Part shown: piece by piece, positions 32,549 through 43,109 of the stretch
Numbering within the stretch: position 1 is the first letter of the stretch
Layout: each line of letters starts with the position of its first letter
NCBI GenBank assembly: GCA_002205965.3
Contig: NADL03000620.1
Coordinates: forward strand, 682,001-746,000
Direction: 5' to 3'
Length of the DNA: 64,000 nucleotides
Source of the DNA: Kappaphycus alvarezii
Taxonomy: Eukaryota; Rhodophyta; Florideophyceae; Gigartinales; Solieriaceae
The notes under the pieces: model-generated
What the model saw: only the letters and a program-made list of their open reading frames with translations
What the model was told of the DNA's origin: nothing
Databases searched by the model: none
Program-made: the position numbers and the translations under genes

Positions 32549-33483
32549 ATGCCAAAGGCACGTACCCCAAACACCTGGCGCTCGAATGAGATACTATGGA
32601 AGAAATGGGTTACTTTCTGCTCGCAGGATGGAATCGACCCACTGGAGGGCTCCGAAGGTCCTTTACTTCGCTACCTGGGTTGGCTCTTTGATGAATCTCG
32701 CGTAAGTGCTGGATCAGTTCGTAACTATCTCTCCGCTGTTACAACTGCCCACACCAGGATTGGTCGCCCCCTCACTCTCACTCCTTTGATACAGCTCGCA
32801 GTGACTGCATATCAGCAAGCCGATTTGGAACGCAAAATCATAACCGACCCGGAAGCCTCTAAGGAACGTCGCGCTTTACCAAGCTCGGTGGCCCGACAAA
32901 TCTTCCAAGCCGCCATGACTTCTCCAACGACAGATTTGGAATTTCTACGAAATTCTTGCGCAATACTCGTGAGCTACGTGTTCTTCGAACGGGGTGAAGC
33001 TGGGATATCATTGCTACTGGACAACATTGCTGTCAACGCTCAATCTATTGATATCGCAATAGCGCTCCGCAAGAACAAGCAACGGGTTTCGCACACGCTC
33101 TCCTACCGTCGAAATTCAAACTGTTCGGAAAGTCTGATTGATTTGGTGCTTCGTTATGATGTTCTACGCCGTGGGAATACTTCTAAATCGCACTATTATT
33201 GGGCTTTACCGGGTACTCGCTTGTCTACTAGCGCACGCACCCTATCTATCTGGATTTCTTCTACGCTCTCTCGTCTGAAAATAACCCCACCACGCAGGTT
33301 ACTTGGTCCTCACACTCTCTACGTATGGGCGCTGCATCTGAAAGCGCAGCAATCGGGGTCCAAGAATACCGTATCCTCATCTGGGGTGATTGGTCAGCCG
33401 GCAGAACGTTTCGAGAGTCTTATTTGGATGGAAGAGTGCAACCGTGTGAAGATTCGTATTTCTTCTTCGGCCACTTGTTGTAA
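32549..33483 (+). pseudogene. DIRS-like tyrosine recombinase with a broken HxxR
   Basis: ATG at 32549 opens a phage-integrase-like protein. It has a core-binding N-terminus (WRSNEILWKKWVTFC, LLRYLGWLFDESRVSAGSVRNYLSAV) and a catalytic domain with the first Arg in FFERGEAGISLL. The frame then reaches GPHTLY, where the family has GPH-LR. A CT dinucleotide excess at 33315-33320 shifts the frame exactly at the HxxR box. In the +2 frame the sequence continues as RMGAAS, YRILIWGDW and ESYLDG, with the presumed nucleophilic Tyr, ending at TAA 33481-33483. The shifted reading instead runs to 33532. All catalytic residues are present but split between frames. Confidence 0.85.
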
Positions 33484-33522
33484 CCGCAGTCTCGAAGCAA
33501 ATCCTTTGAATTTGGTTTTTCC

Positions 33523-34598
33523 CTATGTTTAATTCGGTACTTTAATTGGAAAATTATGGGTGAATATGAGAAGGGGGGTTGAACGTGGCCTTGATCTGCC
33601 ACTCCGGATAAGTCACGCGGTCACGGTTGCATCAATTGACTGTAAGCACCTTTTATGATGGCCACGTAGGCAGCTTACCGTTGTACACCCTACACTCGCT
33701 GCCGTGGCCGCATATGCTTCCTGGTTTCTACGTAGCAGCCGTACCGCTTGCGAAAGGGGACTTGGACCACGATCAAGACCGGTTCAACAGGGCTATATAA
33801 CCGCCAACTTGAAAACCTCTAGCGCAACTTCCGGTTCCTCAAGTCGTCGCTTGTTCTCCCGCCTCCCGCCCTCCATTCATCCTTCATGGCCCAATCACAA
33901 GTCATCGTTGTTCTTTGTTTCATTTGTTTGAATCCTTTGAGTATTGTTTTCTTTACACGTTTCGAATCAAAATTGTGCGTCCCTCATTGCATTGTGATTT
34001 GAAATATCGTGTCATTTGGATATTATGGTTTGTTTCATTTCGATATCATACCTCGCATCATTAATCGCTCTCAAGTTCGCTTGCAGGAGTATCGCTTTCG
34101 CAACACGTCAACTGAACAAGTCGTCAGCTTCCGCAAGACAGAAATCTTCTATGAGGGTGCTAAATTAGTGGTCAACCGATTTCTCGGTTCTCTGAACGAA
34201 GATCGCCACGAGAAGGCTTTAGCGTGAAATTCATGTTACAGAGACGGGCCGATCGGCCCGCGACAGATGAAGGCACTTGCGTACCTCCGATCCACCCTCG
34301 TGAGAGAATGGACACCTCAAGATGACTGTCACATCTCGTGAAATCTGGGACTGACGATACCTCAATTTTTAGCGTGATTTGGGATGGGACGCTAGCACCC
34401 TAACCATCTCATGGAAATCGTCTTTTCCAAAATTTGACTCACCTGACCCTCTTAGTTTCGCCATCCCTGTCGAGACGGCTACTGACGACGTATGCGACGA
34501 GAACGCGGGGTATGTTATACGTCATGTTTTAGCTATTTTACCTTTAGTGAATCTAGTAAATGTGCTTGTGTTTCTCTATGTTTCTCTATGTTTAATTC
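33523..34598 (+). repeat. DIRS-like right end: block B1, repeat A2, extension B2
   Basis: CTATGTTTAATTC at 33523-33535 immediately precedes A2 (33536-33858, the copy of A1). About 740 bases later the element ends with the same 13-mer at 34586-34598. Thus A is duplicated at both ends, while the 740-base extension exists only on the right. The extension holds no convincing gene. A diverged copy of A2 plus extension is found at 6900-7883. Confidence 0.7.
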
Positions 34599-34972
34599 AC
34601 AACATGCAATGCTCTGTGCCCAGCAGTCCTGAGTGAGAACATACTGTATGTAGCGTGGCCCTTGCCCAGGATCAGTTCACAGTACAGTGTCAACTGAAAT
34701 GAGTTCGACATTTAATAACGAGCCAGGGAGACTTGAACCATTTTTAAACATTAAAAGTTTGCACTGTCGAATCGCTGTTACTTTGTAGTTGCTGCGCCAA
34801 TGTTTATGACTACTGCACGGATGCCTCGACGCTCTTGGGTTACCATCACGTACAGCGCGCGTTCACTTCTTCACTCAACTGCGTACCGAAACCAGGCCTC
34901 GTTTTCATTAGATACATTACTCCACAAATGGATCGCGCTGACCCGTTGAGACCCTGAATAATGACATACATA
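34599..34972. other. No recognised feature
   Basis: A short spacer downstream of the coiled-coil gene. It contains two TACTG-type motifs and no open frame of note. Confidence 0.4.
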
Positions 34973-36861
34973 TCACCCTACTCTCTTTCTGGGTCTACCG
35001 CGCTTTCTCTTTGGAGTCTTCTCCTTTTCTGAACCATCCGTGTCGCTCCTTTTCTCAACTTTCCCTTGTTTGGTTTGACCTGACCGTCTTTTCGGTGTGT
35101 CACCTTCCTCGGAGTGTACAATTCCTTTTTGTCTCTCCACTGGGGCCGAGCTTATGTCCGGCGTTGACATAATGTCACCTTTCAAAGAATTGTCCTCAAT
35201 GTCCACCACGGCAGCTGCTGGGCTATAAATTTCTCTTCCCTCCTCAGGGCTTTTACAGGCTGTCCCAGTTCGAGGTTCCGTTCCCCACTGAACGCCACGG
35301 ATTCCTCATTGTCAACCGAGGAAATGGGACTCATACCCTCGCTGCCAATCACAGGTATCTTCGACATATTATTCAAAGGTTCGGTCCCGCCCTCTCCAGT
35401 CTTCAAAGAATCCAGAACTTCGTCTATTGCCCCTTCTTTTCGGTTCCGTTGATGTTCCTGCAATAGCAATGCAGCCTCTGCCTTTTTCAGTCCGGCTCTT
35501 ATCAAGTCTGCTTCCGCGCCCATTTCGGTCTCACTCGTTCAACCTCGTCTACATCTTCCTGCATGACATCGCTCGTCGCAATCTCAGCCTTGCAATCTCA
35601 GCTGAAAATGAAAGCTGCTCTGCCTCCAAGTTATTCTTGATTTCTTGTAGTTTCAAATCTGACTGTCGTGAGTCACCGCCTCTCGTCCTTTCATTCTCCG
35701 AGGCGGAAATCAGTTGCTGACTTACATCTCGCAGTTGTGCATCGCGTGTCGCCAGAAGTGACCGAAGCTCATCGCTCTCGTGAGCCACAGTGTTGACGAA
35801 CATATCCCGTTCTCTCAACTCTATTTGCAAATCTCTTAATTCTCTCTCCATGTCATGAAGGGCCGATCGCAAATTCTCAGCCTCAGCGCTACTCTGTTGA
35901 AACTCTTCGTTTCGCAATTCCAACTCATCGCTTTCGGCTTTCCTCTCCTTGAGCTCTTCTTGTACACGTTCTAATTCCCGCATCGTTTCGTCAAGGGCAA
36001 GAGCAGCAGCCGAAACTTGCTCCGTCATGGTACTAGCTCGCTTCTCCATTTTCACAATTTCTTCGTTTAGCCTGTCGTTCTCCATTCTCACATTTTCGAC
36101 CTCTGTTTCCCGTTGTGCAATACTCTTCTTAAGCCGACTTTCACGCTCCGCAAAGCCATCAAGCTTTTCTCTTCCCCATTTCCTTACGTCGTCCAAAAGC
36201 TTAGTAATTTCTTCAACCTCTTCTCTCGCTTTTCTACATTCCATGCAACTTTTGACATTTCAGTACCAGCGTGCTTTCTTTTCTGTTCAACGGCGCTTGT
36301 GCTTTCCTCTTCCTCTGCAAGGTACCGTTTGATTCTCTCTAATTCTATCTCAGCCTTTGCTGCATCATCTAACGCTTTCATCATCTTATCGCGGCTATCC
36401 CCCAAACCCGCTAGTGCCTTCTCTGCAGAGTTTGCGCGCATAAGGTTATCGTCCAGGTCATCCTCCGTGATCTTCAACGCCCTTTTGCTTTTATCCAAAG
36501 CAGTCCGTAATAAAGAAATACTTTTATCAACATCCCGCAAATCTTCCTCCAAATCTTGGGTGGATTCGTTTCCAGGTGCTCTCGTAACACGGGCCAGGCC
36601 TCTTGCAAAATCTGCAAGCAACGCCACTGCTGCAAGTAGAACACCTAGGACCGCCTCTGGACCATTGAATAAAGTTGGTAAACCGTCACGGGATGGACGA
36701 GCCAATAGCCCCGCTGAAGTAGGAACTGGTGATGATTCGTTGCGATGCGGAGGATTGGCACACAGAGATGGGAATTTTCTGCATACTTGAGCACTTGAAA
36801 ATCGCGGTGGAGCATGAACATTTCGAGAGGGTATCGCGGGTATGAATGCGTTCGTTGACAT
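34973..36861 (-). pseudogene. Host-like coiled-coil membrane protein with AT-hook tail
   Basis: Starts at ATG 36861. Residues 1-60 are Ser/Arg/Pro-rich with few acidic residues and Phe at 6, like a plastid transit peptide. Residues about 68-90 (EAVLGVLLAAVALLADFARGL) are a likely membrane helix. From residue 100 a very long Glu/Lys/Arg/Leu coiled-coil runs through the frames 36184-36861 and 35549-36244. It then shifts again near 35600 and 35540 into 35182-35523, and near 35290 into 34973-35209. The tail is basic and ends KRKRGRPRKR, an AT-hook core. The layout (transit peptide, one membrane span, coiled-coil, DNA-binding end) resembles plant MFP1 or PEND nucleoid anchors in design, not in recognisable sequence. 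About four frame breaks suggest a pseudogene, although tiny introns cannot be excluded. Confidence 0.55.
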
Positions 36862-37208
36862 CGCAGAGATTGACCTTGGTGTTACAGCTGCAAGTCAGTC
36901 CTTGTCGGAGCCGGGAGATGGACAGATGCGACCCGTGATTTCAAGTTTTTTTTTTCTCGCCATCCTCTGTGGCAGCAAAGCGATTTCACAGGTCACATGA
37001 AGCCCAGTGAAACCTCGCTCTGTGCTGTACTGTACTGGACCAATGTACAGTAATGTAGATCCGGCGAGAGATCAGCTTCTACTGTACGGAGCTGTAAAAC
37101 CTGCAGCGAAAAACAGCATACTGTACTACGGCAGTACACTGTAAAATACAAAATTAACGTGTGCACTATATTTCTGGGACGTTGCAAAGGTGCATTTTGA
37201 CCTTTGCC
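36862..37208. other. Upstream region of the coiled-coil gene; TACTG motifs
   Basis: Non-coding. Short TGTACTGTACTGG and CAGTACACTGT motifs occur at 37020-37145. No TATA box is evident close to 36861. Confidence 0.35.
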
Positions 37209-37452
37209 GGTGCTAGGTATTAGCAGCGGGGTCTTGAATTCAGTCCAAGCCTGCAGCGCGGAACACATGATAGACGAGGACGTTGCGGATTGAGTTGTGC
37301 CGGTGGATGCGGCCGAAACCCGAGGAACAGATATCAGCCGCATGGTCGCCATAGTTATCCAGTGGATTCTCACTGTGTTGACACTGGAGCGCCATCGAAT
37401 CCATGTAGACTGGAAGCCCGACGTGTCGACGCAGCATTATGCTCCAATGTGC
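37209..37452 (+). repeat. Left inverted repeat of the RT element
   Basis: On the plus strand it reads like the coding 5' part of the minus-strand gene: DISRMVA, VLTLERHRIHVDWKPDVSTQHY, matching VLTLERNRIRLHWKPEVSTQHY at the right end. It is thus a copy of gene sequence in opposite orientation. Confidence 0.75.
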
Positions 37453-37625
37453 AGCACAGACTTTCGTTGCCGTTGTCGGTTGCGCCTGGAGGAAGGCGGC
37501 GGCAGCAGTGTTTTGAAAGCTAGGGCGCGGATCCGGCAGCGAGTGCTTTGCGCATTTGTACACAGACGGGCTCGGCACATCTTTCCACATAGCATGCTCC
37601 GAGAACACCTTGGCCCTGGCCATTT

Positions 37626-37695
37626 CCTTCATACACATTACATAAGGCGCATGAGGTGCAGCTATTGCTGCACCTTCTTTAAATGTGTATGAAGG
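37626..37695. repeat. Nested hairpin at the 3' end of the RT gene
   Basis: Outer arms CCTTCATACACATT (37626-37639) and AATGTGTATGAAGG (37682-37695) are perfect reverse complements. Inside them AGGTGCAGC (37654-37662) and GCTGCACCT (37667-37675) pair perfectly around a TATT loop. It sits where the RT reading frame ends. Confidence 0.9.
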
Positions 37696-39400
37696 TTGCC
37701 GGGTGTGACAGCAAGGGTGGCAGAGTCATGGGTGCCTAGGTCGTTGTGTACAGGGTTGCCACTGATGTGGCGCACAAAGTCTCGCAGCGGCGAACGGGCT
37801 CGAGCGAGACGGAAAGACCGAACCCAGCGGAAACGTTTGCCCGGGAGAGCCATTGATCTAGCGGTGCTGTACGTTGCTGTCCGCTGGCGACCAGGGATAG
37901 CTTCCAGGAGGCTGGCGGCAACAGCGGCAGGTAGAAACGGAGCGACCAGCGAGAATCCTTGACCTCCATGGCGTGGCGGAGACACACTTGGTCCCATGCA
38001 TCGTCCGAGATGGCGACATTATGGAGGGACGTGTGTGTCGAGCGCTGTAGCGAATCCAATTCGACCGCAGGACCGGCAGATTGTGCGGGGTCGGCCAGCT
38101 TGAACGCATGATTGACCCGGCACGCCGTAGCACATGGGTGATGCATATGAAATCGGGCCTGGGGATCCTGGACTTGTTCGAGAAGATGCAACACGCGGCT
38201 ACATTCGGCATTATGCTTCGTGGGAAAGCTATGGTAAAGGTGGAGTTACCTATGGCAGCGCCCCGCAGCTCGAAACCATCCATCCTGGGAGCACTCCGAG
38301 AAGGGGAATTCCGCCAGGAAAAACGCTCGGTCCGTGGCCGCCGAGTGTGGCCAGTAGATGCGTGTCTTTGTCGCGTTGGAGAAGAGCCCAAACGACGGGC
38401 CGAAGCGATTGAGCAGATGCAGGACGCGCCGAAGACCACCACGCGTCCCCATGACGGTGCCGTCATCCGGGTACCACTGGTTGAGAATTATGCCCTCCTC
38501 AGCTGCAATCCGCCGGAGAAGCGGCTGGGTCGTGAGTGAGAAAGCAGCATGCTCGCCGGGTCTCCCTGTTGCGTGCCATGAGCACTAACAAGAGTAGTAC
38601 GGTCGCGGTTTGTGATGAGCAAGGGTGGCTGCGTGCGACCATAAAGCATGTTCACGAAGCGTGCGAGTGTTGGGGCTCGTGTCGGTAGTAGCTCCAATTT
38701 CGATTGCCGATCAACACAATTGAAGGCATTGTGTGCATCAATGAGGATTGTGGTGACTTGCGGGTGAGACGTGACATGTTTGAGCATAACTCTGGTGTTG
38801 TGAACGACGGTATCAATGCCAGCCTTTATCCCGTTAGCCGTCTGGAAAGGGGCTAAGAACTCACGGGAGGCGTCAGTCGCCGAAGGGAACAGGGTCTTGG
38901 TAACTAGGCGCCGGAGGACGGAACCCTCTGCGATTGGCCGTATCTTTCCACGCTTCACCTGGATGGGTAGCAGGGTGGCAGCGGAGGGCAGGGGAGGATA
39001 TCATCCGGGAGCTCCCCGTTGGCGATGCGTGTGACGAGTTTCGTGAGGACGCTGATGCCAGTGACACCACTCTCGGGGCTGACGGGGGTCGTGGCCAGCA
39101 GATGGAAACATTGGGAGGGCGTACGTTCCGGCCCCGCGGCAGTATCACGTGGGATGCTGTGTGCAGCCCGTGCGACGGCAGCCTCCGTAATGCGCGGGGG
39201 TGGAGGGAGGCTGTCAAGTGAAAGTGGAACAATCGACCGAGCTCGAGCAGGGTGGAGGTCACGGAGCTGTGCGATTGTGCCAGGATCACTGACATCAGCC
39301 AGCGGGGAATCATTGCACTTTGGAACATAATGCTGCGTCGACACCTCGGGCTTCCAGTGTAAACGGATGCGATTACGCTCCAGTGTCAACACTGAGAGAA
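37690..39400 (-). pseudogene. Non-LTR-type reverse transcriptase
   Basis: Read in several minus frames from 39392: ALERN-type start, a linker, ITEAAVARAAHSIPRDTAAGPERTP, and SVLTKLVTRIANGELPDDILP. After a shift near 38950 comes GKIRPIAEGSVLRRLVTK, FQTANGIKAGIDTVVH, ILIDAHNAFNCVDR, LYGRTQPPLLI and GTQQGDPAS. After another shift comes NQWYPDDGTVMGTRGGLRRVL, with the catalytic YxDD at 38470. Motif order and the GTQQGDP block fit LINE-like or R2-like RTs rather than LTR elements. I see no endonuclease or zinc-finger domain. At least three frameshifts make it non-functional. Confidence 0.7.
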
Positions 39401-39560
39401 TCTACTGGATACCCATGGCGACCATGCGGCTGATATCTGTCCCTCGGGTATCGGCCGCATCCACCGGCACAACCCAATCCGCAACGTCCTTGCCTAGCAT
39501 GTGTTCAGCGCTGCAGGCTTCGACTATGAATTCGAGACCCCGCTGCTAATACCTGGCACC
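39315..39560 (-). repeat. Right inverted repeat of the RT element
   Basis: Overlaps the first codons of the RT gene on the minus strand and extends upstream of it. It is the inverted counterpart of 37209-37452. Confidence 0.75.
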
Positions 39561-39715
39561 GAGTCGATGCTAGGCATCTGCGATTCGCGATCAGCAGTTC
39601 TTATCTACCCCCCAATATTGCGGAGACCTACAGTACTGCACAGTACTTGCGTAGGGTATGTGGACCCAGTGCGCACCGTACCGTATTACTTTTGAAAAGT
39701 TTATATCAAATGGTT

Positions 39716-40781
39716 TTACTGCAAAACGTTGTAACAACGCACCGCACCCCCACCATCTTTGCTGGTTGTTGCGTGATGGCCCGTGGTATCGAGGAGAGGA
39801 GGAACAGGATACTTACCTTCAAGGCAGGTACGGTAGCGCAGCACTGGAGGCCGTAGAATATTGGGTTGCCTAAATGAAGGTCGACTATCGCGCGTCATAT
39901 CTCCCCGAAGGTATATAGATCGGTGGAAGGCATCGGGAGTGTTGAGAAGAGAGCGAAAGTCGTGCAGGGGGCAGAAGAGGCCAGACGAGTAAAGAGATGA
40001 GAAGAAGAGGCGGTAGGGACCGATGATTGTAGCAAGGAGAGGCGGGGGAGGTGGAAGGGATAGGTGATCTCTTCCTGGAGGGAACGGGCGGCGTTGTGGT
40101 CGAGGTGGTGGGAGCGTGATAAGAGTGCCTCCAGACATAGTCCTGCAGGGAGGTCCAAACTAATGGCCAGGGTGTCGACGGATTGGGCCAGAAGTCTTGC
40201 TATACACGTGAAGGTTGGTCGCAGCAATTGTTCAATGAGAGGCATGTTTGTAAGGTTTGGAAATTGCGTAGGCAGTGATGTTGATGGGAGTGCATAGGGT
40301 GACGCCAAAGTCATCATGCGGGAATGGCAGCGTAGCCTGAAGCCATGCGATGTCAGACATCTTCCGGTGAACTCGCTCGAAAACACTTCGCAACCCATTA
40401 TCAAAGGCTTTGGTTGGTGAGGTAACGTGAGAGGGGTTGTAGACCAGACATTAGGAGGCAGAGAAACTGGAAAATATGGTATTAGATCTGAGGGTTGCTC
40501 ATGGAGGATAGGGATGTCCAAAGTGACTCCGCCTTCTCCAGGGCTTTGAGGGCGAAGAAAGTGCAGGCAGCCGGGGTAACGATCGGGCTTCTAAGAACCT
40601 TGATAGCATCCGAAGAAAGGACGTCGCATGGCAGGTCATACAGGAGGTGGTGAGGTGAGAGAAAGGGCCACCTGGCCGATTTTTTGTGAGGCTGAGGTAA
40701 GTACGGAAGCCTAGGTTCGGGCGGGTCAGGCACAGATCCTGGAGAACAGCGGCGCTGTATTGCTGTAGCAGATATTATCAC
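39716..40781 (-). other. Decayed frames, possible host-gene remnant
   Basis: Minus frames 40482-40781, 39895-40521 and 39716-40138 follow one another and look non-random, with blocks such as LARLLAQSVDTLAISLDLPAGLCLEALLSR followed by HHLDHNAARSLQ and, one frame over, a PLHDFRSLL segment. The pattern faintly recalls 2-oxoglutarate/Fe(II) oxygenases (a helix with LA--LDLP, then an HxD-like block), but I cannot confirm that. Several breaks exist. Treat as an unassigned pseudogene candidate. Confidence 0.2.
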
Positions 40782-42775
40782 GCAAACTTACTGAAAAGCA
40801 ATCTTAGTCCAGCGAGTTAAATTTGTGGTTCTCAGAGCGAAGGACTCGCTCAGGAAAGACCTCGAAACGTTGGTGCATTTGATGACCAAGTCTTGACAAA
40901 CTGTTTTCGATGGACCCGGGTGTGGCTCTGAAAGGATGCCATAACACAGTTGTGAAACTACAGGTGCAATCCATGCACAACTGCTGAGGCAACTTCTAGT
41001 CCTCACCTACTGCCGATTTAGACTCCTCAGTGCGAAAGAGTACACTCGCTGGATCTGCGGTACAGTATCGATGGAGCTGGGTCTCGCGAATACACTGCAC
41101 AGCCATGTTCAAAAGCTTTTTTGGCCAAGAACTAGCGTGGAACTTGTGCTTGCAATTGACAATGTAATCCGAAATCTAGAAAACGTGCACACTCAGAAAC
41201 TGCATCGCTTTGCAGTGCGCATCGCGTCCCCTCCGATTGCGCAGACACAAGGAATACTGAAGCGGTAATGGTAACAACAGCAAGAATCGCAGTTCTCTCG
41301 TCGGAGGGATTTGTTCGCTTTTTACCTTACGCGCTATCATCTTCTATAGTACAGTATGTGCCTAAGAGCAAAACCAGGCTCCCAACTACCACTGCCATCA
41401 AACTTAAACCCATACGTGAAAATGATCTGGAAATACAAGCAGGCGCTCATCAACGGAGCCCCACCTCTTTCAACCCAGGGTTGCCGCCGATATTCGGGGT
41501 CCATGTTCTGGAGCCTAGTTGTGAGTAGCACGCAGGAAGCCTGCATACCCATGTTTTCCTCTTTACTACTCGTTTCATCGGGGCTGACTTACCCACATGA
41601 ATTCCGGGGTTGGATTACTCTACCTTTCTTTGTGCCCAGCTTCGCGAAGGAGACAAATTCTGCGTGTAAAGCTGCCCGGGTTTTTTCAAGGGTGGATTTT
41701 GGTACAGACGAATGGGCAATACTTTGTCGCAGTGACATTGTGGTACCGATTGCTCCTCTTGCGGCAGTGTATTGTAATGGGGCATGTGGAGTACATTGTC
41801 TCACGAGAGGTTTGAAGACAAAATTTGTCTCCATTTAATGAAGAATTGGTCTATTTATACGTCCTGGCGATATTGTAGGGGTCCGCAAATACATGGAGGT
41901 CACATGTAGCCATATTGTGCTCTGGACATGCTTCCGTCCTCGAAAATGCGAGTGGGCTTGCTGCGCTCGGTCCTCACGGAGAAAGAGGGCAAGGGCCAGC
42001 CTACGGAAATAAAGAGAATTTTGTTACATGAGTCATCATACTAAAATGCTTATATAGTACTGTACTGTACTGTACTGTACTGTGCAAAAAGCCATTGGTG
42101 GTAAATTATAACAGCACAATCCCTGCGATGTCACTGTCACTTCCGACAGTGGTTGCCGGTCACGCCTGGTCCAGTGTGATTTGGTTTCAAAAATATAAAA
42201 GATTTTCAAGTTACTTTGAAACGGATCCTGTAAATTTTTGTTGACTTTTTGCGTCGAAAAATATTGAGGTATCAGTACACTGCGATTTTTTTTCGGAATA
42301 TTGTACATTAAGAACTGCGCAGAACATCTGTAAACTTTTCTCCGGTTTGTCACGCAAGACAGTACATGACGAGGTTGAAAAACGGTCACAGAACTTCCTC
42401 CCAAGAAAACCTCTCGTTCGCAACAAAATACCGCAAAAGGTAACGCCCGATCCCATACTTCTAATTATTAATTTCCATTTTCGAATTTAAGGGTTTTGAA
42501 CTGTAAACCTTCGTTGATGGAGTGCCACGGCCACCACCGAAAAATACTATTAGTGGGCGTTCTGGTCAGGCCGCCATGCCGAAGTGAAGCCCGCCTGTAT
42601 AGTAACCCACGGATCACTGCCAACGCCCATCCCTCCCCGTCCCTCACTTGCCTATCACACCGTTTTCCTCAAAACTTTTCAAGTGGTCACAATCACACTT
42701 CCGGGAGAAAACCATTTCATTTGCCGGGCTCTGCGATTTCCTGTTCTTTCCGACGCTGACTTGGTTGACACTCAC
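40782..42775. other. No recognised gene; TACTG microsatellite
   Basis: Frames at 41071-41268 and 41356-41838 are open but show no domain I know. A (TACTG)n run of about five units lies at 42058-42083. Nothing else is supported. Confidence 0.4.
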
Positions 42776-42784
42776 TTTATATAT
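42776..42784 (+). promoter_or_regulatory. Possible TATA box
   Basis: TTTATATAT lies about 90 bases upstream of the ATG at 42873, followed by a pyrimidine-rich leader, a plausible core promoter for the small gene. Confidence 0.35.
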
Positions 42785-42872
42785 CCCTTGCCTTCTCAAT
42801 CCCGTTCTGCTTTCTCTCACAAGTGGGCCTTTGGTGTCAAAGCGTACCAAATCCTCATCACCAATCCTCAAC

Positions 42873-43109
42873 ATGTCACCGCTTATTCGTGAGGCATGCT
42901 TCTGGTTTTGTGTTGGCTCCGGCATCGCTCTTTTCGTATTTGTTGCCATGTTAGCATTTGCTGTGTTCACACTTGGAGTCGGTGGAGTGGGCGCTGTGTC
43001 AAGGACTTTGGCAAAGGGCGTCGATGCCGTTATTGCGCAAGCTTCGAGAATAGAGATTGTCGAGGACGACGACGTACGAGTACTTCCGCCAAGAAGTATT
43101 CGACTCTAG
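42873..43109 (+). CDS. Small single-pass membrane protein, unknown function
   Basis: ATG at 42873 (context CACC-like, ATCCTCAACATG) opens a 78-residue frame. Residues about 8-42 (CFWFCVGSGIALFVFVAMLAFAVFTLGVGGVG) form one strongly hydrophobic segment with a GVGGVG hinge. The rest is a short amphipathic stretch (SRTLAKGVDAVIAQASRIEIVEDDDVRVLPP) with an acidic IVEDDD motif. The frame is open further upstream to 42648, but the upstream part looks like leader. I do not recognise a family. It stands out because it is intact, has a plausible promoter and is not part of any TE seen here. Confidence 0.4.
   Translation: MSPLIREACFWFCVGSGIALFVFVAMLAFAVFTLGVGGVGAVSRTLAKGVDAVIAQASRIEIVEDDDVRVLPPRSIRL

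Larger units (their letters stand above)
29268..34598 (+). mobile_element. DIRS/Ngaro-like tyrosine-recombinase retrotransposon
   Basis: Order left to right: 323-base repeat A1, gag, RT-RNase H, tyrosine recombinase, 13-base block, repeat A2, 740-base extension. Use of a tyrosine recombinase instead of a DDE integrase, and an RT with the YMDDF motif, place it in the DIRS order. Repeats in direct orientation rather than inverted fit the PAT/Ngaro group. Every gene has at least one break: gag has two frameshifts, RT a stop and a shift, recombinase a 2-base insertion. The A1 and A2 copies look nearly identical, so insertion was fairly recent. Confidence 0.8.
37209..39560 (-). mobile_element. RT element bounded by about 245-bp inverted repeats
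   Basis: 37209-37452 and 39315-39560 are inverted copies of each other, estimated at 80-88 percent by eye. Their outer edges match from GGTGC-AGGTATTAGCAGC inward, and their inner edges stop at GCTCCAATGTGC versus its counterpart. Between them, on the minus strand, lies a broken RT gene of non-LTR type. No target duplication was found. The inverted repeats could be true termini, two oppositely oriented copies, or a 5' inversion of a LINE. Confidence 0.5.

Noticed and set aside
36113..36790. 225-codon plus frame opposite the coiled-coil gene
   Set aside because: Ser/Phe/Leu-rich antisense of a Glu/Lys-rich coiled-coil, a well-known shadow effect.
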